From Fictibacillus sp. b24 (lineage in GTDB: Bacteria > Bacillota > Bacilli > Bacillales > Fictibacillaceae): a stretch of DNA of 64,000 nucleotides. Where the stretch lies: assembly GCF_030348825.1 (NCBI RefSeq), contig NZ_JAUCES010000005.1:2356001-2420000 (forward strand). Direction: 5' to 3'. The notes beneath the pieces are model-generated. The model had not been told where the DNA came from, searched no databases, and worked only from the letters and a program-made list of their open reading frames with translations. Position 1 is the first letter of the stretch. The number at the start of each line of letters is the position of its first letter. Positions 27,926 to 38,312 of this stretch are shown one piece after another. The translations under genes were made by a program, and so were the position numbers.

Positions 27926-29617
27926 TTATTGTTGCTTACCTTCGATATACATCCACTTGTAAGAAGTGTCAGCACCGAATAAGTGGTTTACTAGACCTTT
28001 AACGTAAGGCTTACGTAGTCCAACAACTCCACGTTGGTACATTGGAGAGATCGCTTGATCTTCGAAAAGTACTTTTTCTGCTTCAAGCATAGTATCCCAA
28101 CGCTTGTTAACATCAGTTTCTTTCTTAGCAGCTGCAATCAGCTCATCGTACTTAGGATTTGAGTAACCCATTTGGTTATGAGCACCGTCAGTAACGAACA
28201 TATCAAGGAATGTCATAGCATCTTGATAGTCAGGACCCCATCCAGCGAATGAGAAGTCATAGTCACCCTTAGACTCAAGATCAAGCTTTTGAGCGAAAGG
28301 CTGTGCTTTAATTGTTACAGTTAAACCAGGAAGGTTCTTTTCTAATTGGTTCTTGATATACTCGCCGACCTTCTTAGAAGACTCAGAATCGTAGTTAAGA
28401 AGTTCTAATGTAACTTTGTCTTTTCCGATTTCTTTCAAACCAGTTTCCCAAAGCTTTTTAGCTTCTTCAGGGTTGAATTCACCGAAAGTTCCATTTTGCT
28501 TACGGAAATCTTCGTTTGATTCAGGGTGGAACGTTAAATCACTTGGTACTAAGTAGTATGCAGCTGTAGATCCGTTGTTAAGGATTACATCTGACATTGA
28601 TTTCTTGTCGTAAGCCATGTCGATTGCTTTACGGATGTTTACGTTTTTAAGCTCTTCTTTCTTCGCTTGGTTAATACGAAGGAAGAATACTGCTGCATCA
28701 CCACGAGTGATTAGATCTTCGTGTCCTTTGAACTGATCAACAAATTCTGCACTTAGGCCTACAGAATCAACTTGACCTGTTTCATAAAGGTTAACTCCAG
28801 TTGCAACGTCTTTAACAATTTTCACGTTAATTTCGTCAAGTTTTACGTTTTCTTTATCCCAATATTGATCGTTTTTCTTAAACTGCCATCCTTCGTTGTG
28901 TTTCCATTCAGAAAGTACGAAAGGACCATTATATAATACTGTGTTAGCTTCTAAAGCGTACTTGTCGCCTTGAGACTTAACAAATTCTTCTTTTTGCGGG
29001 TAGAAAGTTGCGAATCCAGTTAGTCCTAGGAAATAAGGAGCTGGAGCTTCAAGAGTTACTTCAAGAGTTGACTCGTCAACTGCTTTAACACCTAATTCTT
29101 CAACTTTATTGTGAAGAGGGTCACCTTCAGTTTGGATCGCATTTGCGTTCTTTACTGGTGCCATGATGTAAGCATACTCAGAAAGAGTATCTGGGTGTAA
29201 AGCTTTTCTCCAAGAGTAAACGAAGTCGTTAGCAGTTACTTTAGATCCGTCACTCCATTTAGCGTTTGGATTTAATTTAAATGTGTATACCGTACCATCT
29301 TCACTAATTTTGTGGCTTTCAGCAACACCTTCAGTTGGCTGGTTCTTTTCATCAAGACGGTATAAACCTTCCATTACGTTGTTAAGTACTTCAAAAGATA
29401 CTGCATCTGTAGCTTGTGAAGAATCCATTGATGGAATCTCTTCCCCATCAAGCAAGTTAAGTACTTGAGGCTCACTTGGTTTTTCTGTTTTTGCTGGATC
29501 TTTGCCATCACCTTCCCCAGCTTTCTTGTCATCTTTGTCTCCGCCACTACAAGCAGCTAGGAACATACTCAAGACAAGAACTAGCGTAAGAAGCAATGAC
29601 CATTTTGACTTCTTCAT
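27926..29617 (-). CDS. oppA: Oligopeptide-binding lipoprotein OppA
   Basis: This 563-aa extracellular lipoprotein has a signal peptide with lipobox LAAC (Cys23), a D/E/K-rich linker, and a family 5 solute-binding domain. It captures peptides for OppBCDF, which in Bacillus also import signalling peptides. It is the first gene of opp. About 430 bases upstream to the next gene probably hold its promoter; one weak CodY-like sequence was seen there. Confidence 0.95.
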   Translation of the reverse strand: MKKSKWSLLLTLVLVLSMFLAACSGGDKDDKKAGEGDGKDPAKTEKPSEPQVLNLLDGEEIPSMDSSQATDAVSFEVLNNVMEGLYRLDEKNQPTEGVAESHKISEDGTVYTFKLNPNAKWSDGSKVTANDFVYSWRKALHPDTLSEYAYIMAPVKNANAIQTEGDPLHNKVEELGVKAVDESTLEVTLEAPAPYFLGLTGFATFYPQKEEFVKSQGDKYALEANTVLYNGPFVLSEWKHNEGWQFKKNDQYWDKENVKLDEINVKIVKDVATGVNLYETGQVDSVGLSAEFVDQFKGHEDLITRGDAAVFFLRINQAKKEELKNVNIRKAIDMAYDKKSMSDVILNNGSTAAYYLVPSDLTFHPESNEDFRKQNGTFGEFNPEEAKKLWETGLKEIGKDKVTLELLNYDSESSKKVGEYIKNQLEKNLPGLTVTIKAQPFAQKLDLESKGDYDFSFAGWGPDYQDAMTFLDMFVTDGAHNQMGYSNPKYDELIAAAKKETDVNKRWDTMLEAEKVLFEDQAISPMYQRGVVGLRKPYVKGLVNHLFGADTSYKWMYIEGKQQ

Positions 29618-30047
29618 GAGTCGACCTCCCCTTTTTATCCTGTTAATTTGTTAGCAGATAAAAGCATCAAGAATTATCAGACATTTTCATCTACAAGTTC
29701 GATTATACAAGTTTTCAAACAATTGTGCATTTATTTTTTTTAAGAGTTTTACAAAAAGCCCATTATATTTACTTTTCCTTAACAAAAAATAGGTATAAAG
29801 ACCTACTTGTAACATGTGTGTTTTTTCTGATTATTCTACAAATTTTACCAAAATTATGTGTAAACTAGCATGAATATTACATTCTCGATTTTTTATGAGA
29901 CTATGACTTGCTTTATATGGGAAGATAATTCGTCAATTTTATATTTCATTTGTTACAATGGGAGTAAAGTCTGACGGTATATTGCAAAAAATATGGTACA
30001 TTTTTAGATGTTTATGGTGTAATTTTTACTAGATGGAGGCATACGTG
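29618..30047. other. Divergent intergenic region, oppA / DUF3899-like gene
   Basis: About 430 bases of very AT-rich DNA between two divergent genes. It must hold the oppA promoter and the promoter of the right-hand gene. No gene, riboswitch or strong palindrome was seen. Confidence 0.6.
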
Positions 30048-30419
30048 ATGAACTTACTTTTTAAAAGGATTCTGATGATATCAGCATTCCCTGTCTTTAT
30101 AGCAATTGGGGTGGCATTAATCTCCCCCGGACCTTTTACCCTTGAAAAATACATAAATACGCTTTTTTATTTTTCGCTTACGATCGCACTTATTGGAATA
30201 GCATTATATGTAGTGAAAGGTGGTTTTTTTGATTTCTTTACCTATAGCTTTAAAAGAGTTTCTAAAGTTCTTTCTAGAGCCCCGGAAATTGATGAACAGA
30301 TTTCATTTAAAACTAATTTTCAATTGTCAGAACGTGTAAATGTATCATATATGCAGGCCTTCTTATACAGTGGTCTTATGTTGACTTTTATTTCAATTTC
30401 CGTTGCATATCTCTTATAA
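30048..30419 (+). CDS. Membrane protein, possibly DUF3899
   Basis: This 123-aa protein has three hydrophobic segments (about residues 5-25, 33-57 and 100-123) and the phrase VVKGGFFDFFTYSFKR, which resembles DUF3899 proteins of Bacilli. Function unknown. GGAGG precedes adjacent GTG (30045) and ATG (30048) codons; the ATG is taken. The trpS promoter lies within its last codons. Confidence 0.6.
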   Translation: MNLLFKRILMISAFPVFIAIGVALISPGPFTLEKYINTLFYFSLTIALIGIALYVVKGGFFDFFTYSFKRVSKVLSRAPEIDEQISFKTNFQLSERVNVSYMQAFLYSGLMLTFISISVAYLL

Positions 30420-30431
30420 TTTGTGTATACT
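30403..30431 (+). promoter_or_regulatory. Promoter of the trpS T-box transcript
   Basis: TTGCAT (30403-30408) and TATACT (30426-30431) are 17 bases apart, ending about 20 bases before the T-box leader begins. Confidence 0.7.
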
Positions 30432-30454
30432 ACTTAAAAATAAATGACACATGC

Positions 30455-30722
30455 GATGATAAAGAAGAGTACATGGTGTGAAACTTTCAGAGAGTCTGTG
30501 GTTGGTGCAAACAGGCAGTGGATCATGATGGAATGGGCTTTTGAGCATTCTGACCGAACCTTTATAAGTAGGCTCAGACGTGTAGATGTCCGCACGATAT
30601 AAATGGACAGCGTATCGGTTTTCCCTGTACGTTTAGAGTGATTTTCATTGTTTTGAGAATTATAAGGGTGGCACCGCGGTCCATTCGTCCCTTGCTATAA
30701 GGCGACGAGTGGGCCTTTTTAT
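30455..30722 (+). promoter_or_regulatory. T-box leader of trpS
   Basis: The leader contains the T-box sequence AAGGGTGGCACCGCG (30664-30678), the stem I start AGAGAG...GGTTGGTG, the AGTAGGCTCAGACG segment, and a terminator (30679-30720) formed by GGTCCATTCGTC with GACGAGTGGGCC followed by five T. Uncharged tRNA-Trp would stabilise the antiterminator. Candidate UGG specifier triplets are at 30529-30531 and 30534-30536; which one is used was not settled by eye. Confidence 0.93.
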
Positions 30723-30750
30723 ATTGATTTGAAAAATAAAGGAGAGATGA

Positions 30751-31743
<993 letters not shown>

Positions 31744-31761
31744 TAGCTTTTCAAATTTCCA

Positions 31762-31810
31762 AAAAACCAGTGGAGCAGATTATTACAAATCTCCACTGGT
31801 TTTATTTTTT
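31762..31810 (+). terminator. Terminator after trpS
   Basis: AAACCAGTGGAG pairs with CTCCACTGGTTT followed by TATTTTTTT. Confidence 0.9.
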
Positions 31811-31860
31811 TGACTGGTTACGTTTGATAGTGCTCAAAACCTCGGGAATCACTCCTACAC

Positions 31861-32134
31861 TTTAGGAATCGCTCATAAACTTCGGGAATCGCTCATAAAC
31901 TTCGGGAATCGCTCATAAACTTCGGGAATCGCTCATAAACTTCGGGAATCGCTCATAAACTTCGGGAATCGCTCATAAACTTCGGGAATCGCTCATAAAC
32001 TTCGGGAATCGCTCATAAACTTCGGGAATCGCTCATAAACTTCGGGAATCGCTCATAAACTTCGGGAATCGCTCATAAACTTCGGGAATCGCTCATAAAC
32101 TTCGGGAATCGCTCATAAACTTCGGGAATCGCTC
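31861..32134 (+). repeat. 20-bp tandem minisatellite (13 full units plus a partial)
   Basis: The unit is TTCGGGAATCGCTCATAAAC. Twelve units from 31881 to 32120 are identical. The first unit (31861) starts TTTAGG, a looser relative precedes it at about 31840, and a partial unit (TTCGGGAATCGCTC) ends the array. There are no spacers, so it is not a CRISPR. Flanking bases to 32190 reuse fragments such as GAGCATAAA and CATAAATGAG. The rest of 31744-32293 holds only the two terminators. Confidence 0.97.
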
Positions 32135-32240
32135 GTCCAGCGAGCATAAATGCCGCTGAACGAGCACAAAACTTCATAAATGAGAAACATATCGGTGAAG
32201 AGAATATGTCATACTCGCCACCTGTAGATACTTTCTCACC

Positions 32241-32286
32241 AAAAAAACATTAAAAGCTGGCTCCACACACGCTGAGCCAGTTTTTA
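32241..32286 (-). terminator. Terminator of yjbA
   Basis: On the minus strand ACTGGCTCAGC faces GGAGCCAGC around a short loop, followed by TTTTAATGTTTTTTT. Confidence 0.75.
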
Positions 32287-32293
32287 ATGAGAT

Positions 32294-33040
32294 CTAATTC
32301 ACTTGAGTTCCGTTTTCAAGTTCCCATATCTTTTCGAAATAAGGTTGTCCTTTTACTAACCGTTCACACATATCCATATGCTTCTTGGACCAACCGCTTT
32401 TCAATTCACAATAAAGTGCGTCCCATGCTTCATCAAAATCCATTCTCTGAATTCTTCCGTATTGCTCTGGCATCCACTCTGTGCACCAATATCTCATCTC
32501 AGCTACATTCTTTGTCGAATGCAGTTGATCTAGCGTCATGAAGAGGAGTTGCTTTAACTGTCTTTCTTTACGAGTTAACCCTCTCATACTGTCTGGATTT
32601 GGAGATAGAATGTGATATTCCTTGCTCATCTGCTTTTCACTAAAAGTATATACTGTAGTTTCTGTCTGTTCTGCCATTTCGAATACGAGTTGTTCTTGCC
32701 GCGGGATGAGTCTGCTCTTACGGATTGGTATTCTATAACCCATTGTATCAACGATGAGAGATTTCTTTTCATCCGTAATAATAAAGCAGTGTTCTAGCTG
32801 TACGCGCTGGTTGTTCTTTCTGACATAAGCTTTCTGATGTACTTCTTCAAGCAGTGCATCTGGAAGGTCATTTAAGTCATTCTCAATGTAATGAAAGAGT
32901 GTGGATTCTATTTTAATAATGGGTACTTGGTCCAACAACTCGATGTAGTCGTCTTTTCGCCATTCATGGAACTCACAAACGTTATAGCCATTCTCTTCTC
33001 CTTCAAACCAGTTGACCCAAACATCACGTAAGTATAACAT
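32294..33040 (-). CDS. yjbA: YjbA-like protein (UPF0736)
   Basis: This 248-aa soluble protein begins [19 protein letters not shown], a pattern I recognise from B. subtilis YjbA, which also lies next to trpS. No catalytic motif is evident and its function is unknown. GAGGGG precedes the ATG. It lies between the fabF terminator and its own terminator and is monocistronic. Confidence 0.82.
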   Translation of the reverse strand: MLYLRDVWVNWFEGEENGYNVCEFHEWRKDDYIELLDQVPIIKIESTLFHYIENDLNDLPDALLEEVHQKAYVRKNNQRVQLEHCFIITDEKKSLIVDTMGYRIPIRKSRLIPRQEQLVFEMAEQTETTVYTFSEKQMSKEYHILSPNPDSMRGLTRKERQLKQLLFMTLDQLHSTKNVAEMRYWCTEWMPEQYGRIQRMDFDEAWDALYCELKSGWSKKHMDMCERLVKGQPYFEKIWELENGTQVN

Positions 33041-33135
33041 CTGTACCCCTCACTTTTTTACCGATTTGTATTTAAAATCAGTATAGTCAGAGGTTGTCCT
33101 TTTTATTCTAAAATAAGGTAATTTACTCGAAGTAT

Positions 33136-33172
33136 GCAAAATCCCCGCTTTCAGAAGAAAACGGGGTTTTTC
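33136..33172 (-). terminator. Terminator of fabH-fabF
   Basis: On the minus strand ACCCCGT faces GCGGGGA around the loop and T follows, just after the fabF stop codon. Confidence 0.8.
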
Positions 33173-33178
33173 ATCAAA

Positions 33179-34417
33179 TTATTCTTCTATTTTCTTAAAT
33201 ACAAGAGACGCATTGTGCCCGCCAAATCCAAGCGAATTGCTCAGTACGGCTTTCACGTCGGCAGTTCTAGCTGTATTAGGAACATAGTCGAGATCACACT
33301 CTTCATCAGGTGTTTCATAGTTAATCGTTGGCGGCAGAATATTCTCTTGAATGGCTTTAACAGAGAAAATGGCTTCAATTCCACCAGCTGCACCTAGTAA
33401 ATGTCCTGTCATTGACTTTGTCGAACTAACAGGAATATTGTAAGCATGCTCATTAAACACAGCTTTAATTGCTGCTGTTTCGAATTTATCGTTAAAATCA
33501 GTGCTTGTACCGTGTGCGTTAATATAAGAAATGTCTTCAGGTGTCAGGCCGCTGTCTTCAACTGCCTGTCTCATCGCACGAGCACCGCCTTCTCCACCAG
33601 GAGCCGGCTGTGTAATATGGTGAGCATCACCTGTCGCACCATAACCTACGATTTCCGCGTAGATTTTAGCTCCGCGTTTTTTAGCAAATTCATATTCTTC
33701 AAGAACAAGAATTCCAGCACCTTCCCCAATGATAAAACCGCTTCTGTTTTTATCAAAAGGACGGCTTGCTGTATTAGGATCTGGATTAGTAGATAATGCA
33801 CCTGCTTGGCAGAAACCAGCTAAAGCCATATCTGTTATAGGCGCTTCTGTTCCACCAGTCACCATAACATCAGCATCACCACGCTGAATAACTTTGAATG
33901 CATCACCAATCGAGTTTGCTCCAGAAGCACAAGCTGTTACCGTACATGAGTTCATTCCTTTTGCACCAATTGTAATTGAAACTTGGCCTGAAGCCATGTC
34001 TGGAATCATCATCGGTACGAAGAATGGACTTACACGTCTAACCCCTTTTGCTTCAAAAATACGAAACTGCTCTTCATGTGTATCCATTCCACCAATACCA
34101 GAACCAATCCACACACCTACGCGCGGAGCGATTTCTTCAGTGATATCTAAATTTGCATCTTTAACAGCCATGATAGACGCAGCAACAGCAAATTGTGTGA
34201 AGCGGTCCATTCGGCGTGCGTCTCTTTTATCCATAAAATCTTCCGGGTTAAATTCTGTTGCTTCTGCGGCAACTTTTACAGGAAACTTTTCAGAGTCTCT
34301 TCTTGTAAGCGGACCTACCCCGCTTTGACCTTCAACAATCTTTTTCCATGTTTCTTCTACACTGTTTCCAAGAGGAGTTACGGCTCCCATGCCTGTTACG
34401 ACTACTCTTTTTTTCAT
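33179..34417 (-). CDS. fabF: 3-oxoacyl-[acyl-carrier-protein] synthase II FabF
   Basis: FabF condenses malonyl-ACP with acyl-ACP in fatty acid elongation. The 412-aa protein has the catalytic Cys163 (TACASGANS), the first His in [11 protein letters not shown] and the second in [15 protein letters not shown], plus the C-terminal [16 protein letters not shown] precedes the ATG. It is 41 bases after fabH and shares its FapR-controlled promoter. Confidence 0.97.
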   Translation of the reverse strand: MKKRVVVTGMGAVTPLGNSVEETWKKIVEGQSGVGPLTRRDSEKFPVKVAAEATEFNPEDFMDKRDARRMDRFTQFAVAASIMAVKDANLDITEEIAPRVGVWIGSGIGGMDTHEEQFRIFEAKGVRRVSPFFVPMMIPDMASGQVSITIGAKGMNSCTVTACASGANSIGDAFKVIQRGDADVMVTGGTEAPITDMALAGFCQAGALSTNPDPNTASRPFDKNRSGFIIGEGAGILVLEEYEFAKKRGAKIYAEIVGYGATGDAHHITQPAPGGEGGARAMRQAVEDSGLTPEDISYINAHGTSTDFNDKFETAAIKAVFNEHAYNIPVSSTKSMTGHLLGAAGGIEAIFSVKAIQENILPPTINYETPDEECDLDYVPNTARTADVKAVLSNSLGFGGHNASLVFKKIEE

Positions 34418-34458
34418 TGTAAAACAACTCTCCTTTGTACATCATTGTTAGATAGAGC

Positions 34459-35391
34459 TTATCTTCCCCAGCGAAGCGCAACGGCTCCCCAAGTTAGTCC
34501 GCCACCGAATCCAACAAGTACGATTGTATGATCTTCTTTTATTCTACCATCTTTTAGTGCTTCTTTTAATGCCATCGGAATGGATGCTGATGACGTATTG
34601 CCAAAGCGATCGATCGTCATGACCATTTTTTCTTTCGGTAGTTCTAATCTTTCTCTTGATGCTTCCATAATTCTAATATTAGCTTGATGTGGTATTAAAA
34701 AGTCAACGTCTTCTTTAGAAAGTCCTGCTTTATGAACTACATTCAGTGATGACTCACCCATTTGCCGCACTGCAAATTTAAAAACTTCGCGTCCGTTCAT
34801 ATGGATAAATTCATTTTGATAAAGATGTTTTGCACCTGTTCCGTCAGATCCAAGCTCAAATGAAAGAATACCTCTTCCTTCACTCACCTTAGATAGGACC
34901 GCAGCACCTGCTCCATCTCCAAAAAGTACAGCTGTATTTCGATCTTTCCAATCTGTAATCTTTGATAGCTTTTCAGATCCTACGACTAGAACATTTTTGT
35001 ATGTGCCCGTTTCAATAAATTGCTTTGCTACGACCAAACCGTAAATAAACCCAGCACAAGCTGCGCTGACATCCATTCCTACAGCGTTTTTGGCACCTAA
35101 ATAATCTTGGAGCTGGCAAGCAACTGAAGGAAAAGGATTATCTGGTGTAACTGTAGCTACTACGATAAGATCGATCTCTTCTGCTGCAATACCTGCATCT
35201 TTCAGTGCATCTTCTGCTGCAAATCGAGCCATATGAGATGTTGTCATTGATTCTTCTGCAATTCTACGTTCTACGATTCCTGTTCGAGTCCGAATCCACT
35301 CGTCGTTTGTATCTACCATTTTTTCCAGGTCGGAGTTCGCTAGAATTTTTTCCGGGATATAGCTGCCCATCCCAATGATTCCTGCATTCAT
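34459..35391 (-). CDS. fabH: 3-oxoacyl-[acyl-carrier-protein] synthase III FabH
   Basis: FabH starts fatty acid synthesis by condensing an acyl-CoA with malonyl-ACP; Bacillus FabH prefers branched acyl-CoA primers. The 310-aa product has the triad Cys112 (SAACAGF), His in IPHQANIRI and Asn in [16 protein letters not shown] precedes the ATG. It is first in the fabHF operon. Confidence 0.97.
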   Translation of the reverse strand: MNAGIIGMGSYIPEKILANSDLEKMVDTNDEWIRTRTGIVERRIAEESMTTSHMARFAAEDALKDAGIAAEEIDLIVVATVTPDNPFPSVACQLQDYLGAKNAVGMDVSAACAGFIYGLVVAKQFIETGTYKNVLVVGSEKLSKITDWKDRNTAVLFGDGAGAAVLSKVSEGRGILSFELGSDGTGAKHLYQNEFIHMNGREVFKFAVRQMGESSLNVVHKAGLSKEDVDFLIPHQANIRIMEASRERLELPKEKMVMTIDRFGNTSSASIPMALKEALKDGRIKEDHTIVLVGFGGGLTWGAVALRWGR

Positions 35392-35439
35392 AACATTACC
35401 CCTTTGGCTTAAAAATTTTTAAATAGTTTATATCAATTA

Positions 35440-35484
35440 TTATGACCTGGTACTAATTTTATGTTATCTATATGAATTTGTCTA
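35440..35484 (-). promoter_or_regulatory. fabHF promoter with overlapping FapR-type operator
   Basis: On the minus strand TAGACA (35479-35484) and TAAAAT (35456-35461) are 17 bases apart. The operator TTAGTACCAGGTCATAA (35440-35456) starts at the last base of the -10, so bound FapR would block transcription until malonyl-CoA releases it. Confidence 0.82.
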
Positions 35485-35582
35485 GTTAAAGTTCTTTTCT
35501 TTCACCAATACAGTGCTTAGGGCATATCCTGTATGGAAGAAAAATGTAAGTTTAGTGAAATTGATACTAGGAGTGGTTCAAC

Positions 35583-35885
35583 ATGCATAATCCTCAAGCT
35601 AGACAGCAGCCAATGTATCCTCCGCAGTTTCCTGGACGTTTCCCTATGGGCCATAATCAGCATCAGCATATGCAACAAGGTTTCCCACCTCCACAACATT
35701 TTGGTGGCCCTGGATTCAGAGGCATGCCTGTACCTTTTCACCAACCAATGCCTCGCCCATTTTTACATTCTTTCAGAACGCAGGAAGGCTCACTGGATTA
35801 TAATAAAATTTTCGCCGTTATCGATCAATCCGTTAAAGTCGCACAACAGATCTCACCTATCTTCTCTGCGTTTAAAAAGAAGTAA
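35583..35885 (+). CDS. YppG-like protein, Pro/Gln/His-rich
   Basis: This 100-aa protein has a disordered N-terminal part rich in Pro, Gln, His, Met and Phe (residues 1-60). Its C-terminal end (FRTQEGSLDYNKIF...VAQQISPIFSAFKKK) resembles the YppG family of Bacillus. It lies in the place of B. subtilis yjzB, convergent with comZ. TAGGAGTGG precedes the ATG. The composition suggests a spore-coat or surface role, but this is inference. Confidence 0.7.
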   Translation: MHNPQARQQPMYPPQFPGRFPMGHNQHQHMQQGFPPPQHFGGPGFRGMPVPFHQPMPRPFLHSFRTQEGSLDYNKIFAVIDQSVKVAQQISPIFSAFKKK

Positions 35886-35916
35886 AAAAGCCAACCCGAC
35901 ACGGGCTGGCTTTTTC
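35885..35916. terminator. Bidirectional terminator, YppG-like / comZ
   Basis: AAAAAGCCA/CCCG pairs with CGGG/TGGCTTTTT between two convergent genes. Confidence 0.85.
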
Positions 35917-35922
35917 TTATGT

Positions 35923-36102
35923 TTACTTATTCTCTTCTTTACCAAGTTCGTAAGCGTCGTTCATCACATTCATCAAAAGCTGAAGCATCGGCTGAACATC
36001 TTCCATACCTAGCTCAATTCCTTTTTTCTCAAGAAAAGCTTGTGCTTCAGGCAGATGACTCATAGCGATCTGCATAAATTTCATGTTGCGTTCTGTATCC
36101 AT
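35923..36102 (-). CDS. comZ: Competence regulator ComZ
   Basis: The 59-aa product (MDTERNMKFMQIAM...PEAQAFLEKKGIEL...VMNDAYELGKEENK) has the length and pattern of ComZ, which in B. subtilis lowers comG expression. The start at 36102 follows GGGAGG. No med gene is adjacent, unlike the B. subtilis med-comZ operon; instead yjaV follows upstream after a ~365-base gap. Confidence 0.85.
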   Translation of the reverse strand: MDTERNMKFMQIAMSHLPEAQAFLEKKGIELGMEDVQPMLQLLMNVMNDAYELGKEENK

Positions 36103-36427
36103 TTTTAAGATCCTCCCTTTGTATATGTACACGGTTTATTAACCCGCTTTCTATTATAAAGAAAAGTGAGTGATGGACAAATGTTTTGTGATTAAATATC
36201 AATATAAATGCTGACCTTTTTGTTATCCCTTCACTAATACCGACTAGGGTATTCGGATAATTTATTCAAGAAATTTCCGGAATAATCCTAGAAATTTCTG
36301 AAGAATTACGGCGAGTTATTGCAATATTCCGGCGAGTTTTGCTCATTTATAGGCGAGTCGACATACCTCGACAACAATTCACCAACTATATACCCTCAAC
36401 AATTTACACATTATAGCCCCACAAAAT
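36103..36427. other. Degenerate repeat-like intergenic stretch
   Basis: No gene was found. Bases 36262-36370 contain diverged short motifs: GAAATTTC twice, ATTCCGG/TTCCGG, and three instances of GGCGAGT spaced 30-35 bases apart. The style resembles the flanks of the 32-kb minisatellite. The comZ promoter must lie at the left end. Confidence 0.5.
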
Positions 36428-36464
36428 CAAAAAAGGTGCTCCCGAAATCTTCAGGAGCACCTTT
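36428..36464 (-). terminator. Terminator of yjaV
   Basis: AAAGGTGCTCC pairs with GGGAGCACCTTT and six T follow on the minus strand. Confidence 0.9.
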
Positions 36465-36468
36465 ACAA

Positions 36469-37380
36469 CTAAATTTCTTTTGAATTTGGCTTTGATTTTT
36501 TGTTTTTGTTTCTAAAATGCATGATCTGCTTCATGATGCCTTCTTTTATTTTCGTCTTTGCTCGAAATCCAAGTTCCGCTTCAGCTTTTTCTCCTTTTAT
36601 CCTCATCTTTCTTTTTTCTTTAAATGATAATTTATCTGCTTTTAATTCGGTCAAGCCTTCCAACCACTGGTTTGGGTTTCCGCTTGAAATATTATAGATT
36701 TCGTTTTTTGCTGGGGACTTTCCGGCTAAATAAAGCGCTTCAGCTGCATCGTCAACGAATAACACGTCTTCTGTAATTGAATCTTTTGAAATGGACTCAC
36801 TTCTTTCCTGATCCTCATCTTCTATCGATATCACTTGCTGGTACGTATGATGCTCTGGCTGCCCTGGTCCATATACTGTTGGTAACCGCATTATTACAAA
36901 CGGAAAATCGTACTGTTCGGCTAACTGTTTCACCATATTTTCTTCTGTTAGTTTGATAAGTCCAAACAAGGTTTCTGGATTTTTGGGGGAAGTTTCAAGA
37001 ACATCGCCTTGTCTTTTGCCATATACATCATACGAGGAAACGTATACAAGTTTTGTTTGACTATTCGCAAATGAAGCCACTTTTTTCAATACAGAAACAT
37101 GCCTTTGTACTTCATCCTCTATATTTGCCCACGGTGCAGTAGGTTTGACAGAACAAGCCAGGTGAAAGATTACATCACATCCGATAGTGTGAGGCTGAAG
37201 GTCGGCTTCATTAATATCCATAGGAAGGTATTGAAATCCAGCGTGACGTGCAATATAGTCTATCCGGTCTGGAGAAGCTGCCATATCTATACCGACTACA
37301 TCAACTTCTTCATCCAATAAACGGCTGCACAAATGATAACCGATAAAACCTGCCGCTCCTGTTACAAATGCCTTTTTCAT
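36469..37380 (-). CDS. yjaV: NAD(P)-dependent epimerase/dehydratase (YjaV-like)
   Basis: This 303-aa extended SDR begins KAFVTGAAGFIGYHL with an acidic D at the second strand. A serine run (YVSSYDVYG) fits the family, but the usual Y-x-x-x-K reads F-G-L-I-K here (TLFGLIKLTEE). A basic C-terminal tail ends the protein. Its place before yjaU matches B. subtilis yjaV. Substrate unknown. Confidence 0.78.
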   Translation of the reverse strand: MKKAFVTGAAGFIGYHLCSRLLDEEVDVVGIDMAASPDRIDYIARHAGFQYLPMDINEADLQPHTIGCDVIFHLACSVKPTAPWANIEDEVQRHVSVLKKVASFANSQTKLVYVSSYDVYGKRQGDVLETSPKNPETLFGLIKLTEENMVKQLAEQYDFPFVIMRLPTVYGPGQPEHHTYQQVISIEDEDQERSESISKDSITEDVLFVDDAAEALYLAGKSPAKNEIYNISSGNPNQWLEGLTELKADKLSFKEKRKMRIKGEKAEAELGFRAKTKIKEGIMKQIMHFRNKNKKSKPNSKEI

Positions 37381-37460
37381 GTAAGAGCCTCCAGTTCCAT
37401 TTTTCTCCTCTTACTATCCTATGGGGAAGCTCCTAAGAATACGATACTTTTTTTCCACAC

Positions 37461-37494
37461 AAAAACCTCATTGATTACTTCTTTACAATGAGGT
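37461..37494 (-). terminator. Terminator of yjaU
   Basis: On the minus strand AACCTCATTG pairs with CAATGAGGTT, then TTTTG. Confidence 0.8.
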
Positions 37495-38235
37495 TCATAA
37501 CACTTTTTCATGATTTTTAAAAAAAGCTTGAAATGCCCTGGCTGGATTGAATGTCGTTTCAGGTACATGAATGGAAAGGGTAATCGGGGCATGAATATCC
37601 AGTCTTCTCTTTTCGTATGACCTGCTGTGATCTTTGAAATTAAAAACTACACCTCTTGCGGCATGCCATATCTGAACAGGAGTTTTTGCATTAAGATCTT
37701 TTATGGAAGGAAGACTTTCAATAAGAAGCTCTACATCATCTACTTGTGTTTGATAAGCGGAACTAATTTCTCTTATCAGCCTTTTAAAGAATAAACGATT
37801 TTGTCTTTCATGGTTAAAATGATGCTTTAAATCTATACAAGGATTAATAAAAAGGGCGGAACGAATTTGATTTTCCATGTCCTCCATAAGTCGCAGTGCA
37901 ACGAGCGAACCCATGCCCTCCGCGATCAAATGTATATTGGGATTTAAGATTTCATGTTTCATTACATAATGGTATAGTCTCTTTGCAAGTATTACTGATG
38001 CTGGACTGCCCCAATGTCTTCCATATAAGTTAGAATAAAATATGGTGTATCCTTGATTTTTGAGGGATTGTATGAGGTTAGCGCGTTCAGTGTTTTGTTT
38101 CCAAAGACTTGTATATTCATCAACATAATGGCTGCAATCGCCGATGATCATAACTGCAAAACCATTCGGCTGCTCTGGTAGATGTATGATATTCCATTGA
38201 TTATCAATTTGGAAAGTGCGTTTATCGATACTCAC
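37495..38235 (-). CDS. yjaU: Alpha/beta-hydrolase-like protein (YjaU-like)
   Basis: This 246-aa protein has the fold pattern of an alpha/beta hydrolase, with the nucleophile-elbow position reading AEGMGSLVAL, so Met replaces the expected Ser of G-x-S-x-G. A pair of G-rich turns (IIGDCS) and a C-terminal H-V-P are present. The start is a GTG at 38235 five bases after GGGAG. Position matches B. subtilis yjaU. With no nucleophile evident it may be non-catalytic. Confidence 0.65.
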   Translation of the reverse strand: MSIDKRTFQIDNQWNIIHLPEQPNGFAVMIIGDCSHYVDEYTSLWKQNTERANLIQSLKNQGYTIFYSNLYGRHWGSPASVILAKRLYHYVMKHEILNPNIHLIAEGMGSLVALRLMEDMENQIRSALFINPCIDLKHHFNHERQNRLFFKRLIREISSAYQTQVDDVELLIESLPSIKDLNAKTPVQIWHAARGVVFNFKDHSRSYEKRRLDIHAPITLSIHVPETTFNPARAFQAFFKNHEKVL

Positions 38236-38312
38236 TATTCTCCCCTCGCATTTGCTTTTCTTATCTAATGTATGCAGGGGAAAATTTTTAGCTAAAGTTA
38301 TCTGCCTAAGTT

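Noticed and set aside
29671-29687. CodY-like box upstream of oppA (AATTATCAGACATTT)
   Set aside because: About three mismatches to the 15-base consensus in very AT-rich DNA; too weak to claim.
31861-32134. Possible CRISPR array
   Set aside because: The 20-bp units are directly adjacent with no spacers and no cas genes are nearby.
33894-34328. Long plus-strand open frame opposite fabF
   Set aside because: It is antisense to an unmistakable FabF gene, a common shadow of codon usage.
35533-36012. 159-codon plus-strand frame across the YppG-like and comZ genes
   Set aside because: It overlaps the YppG-like gene in another frame, crosses a terminator and runs antisense to comZ.
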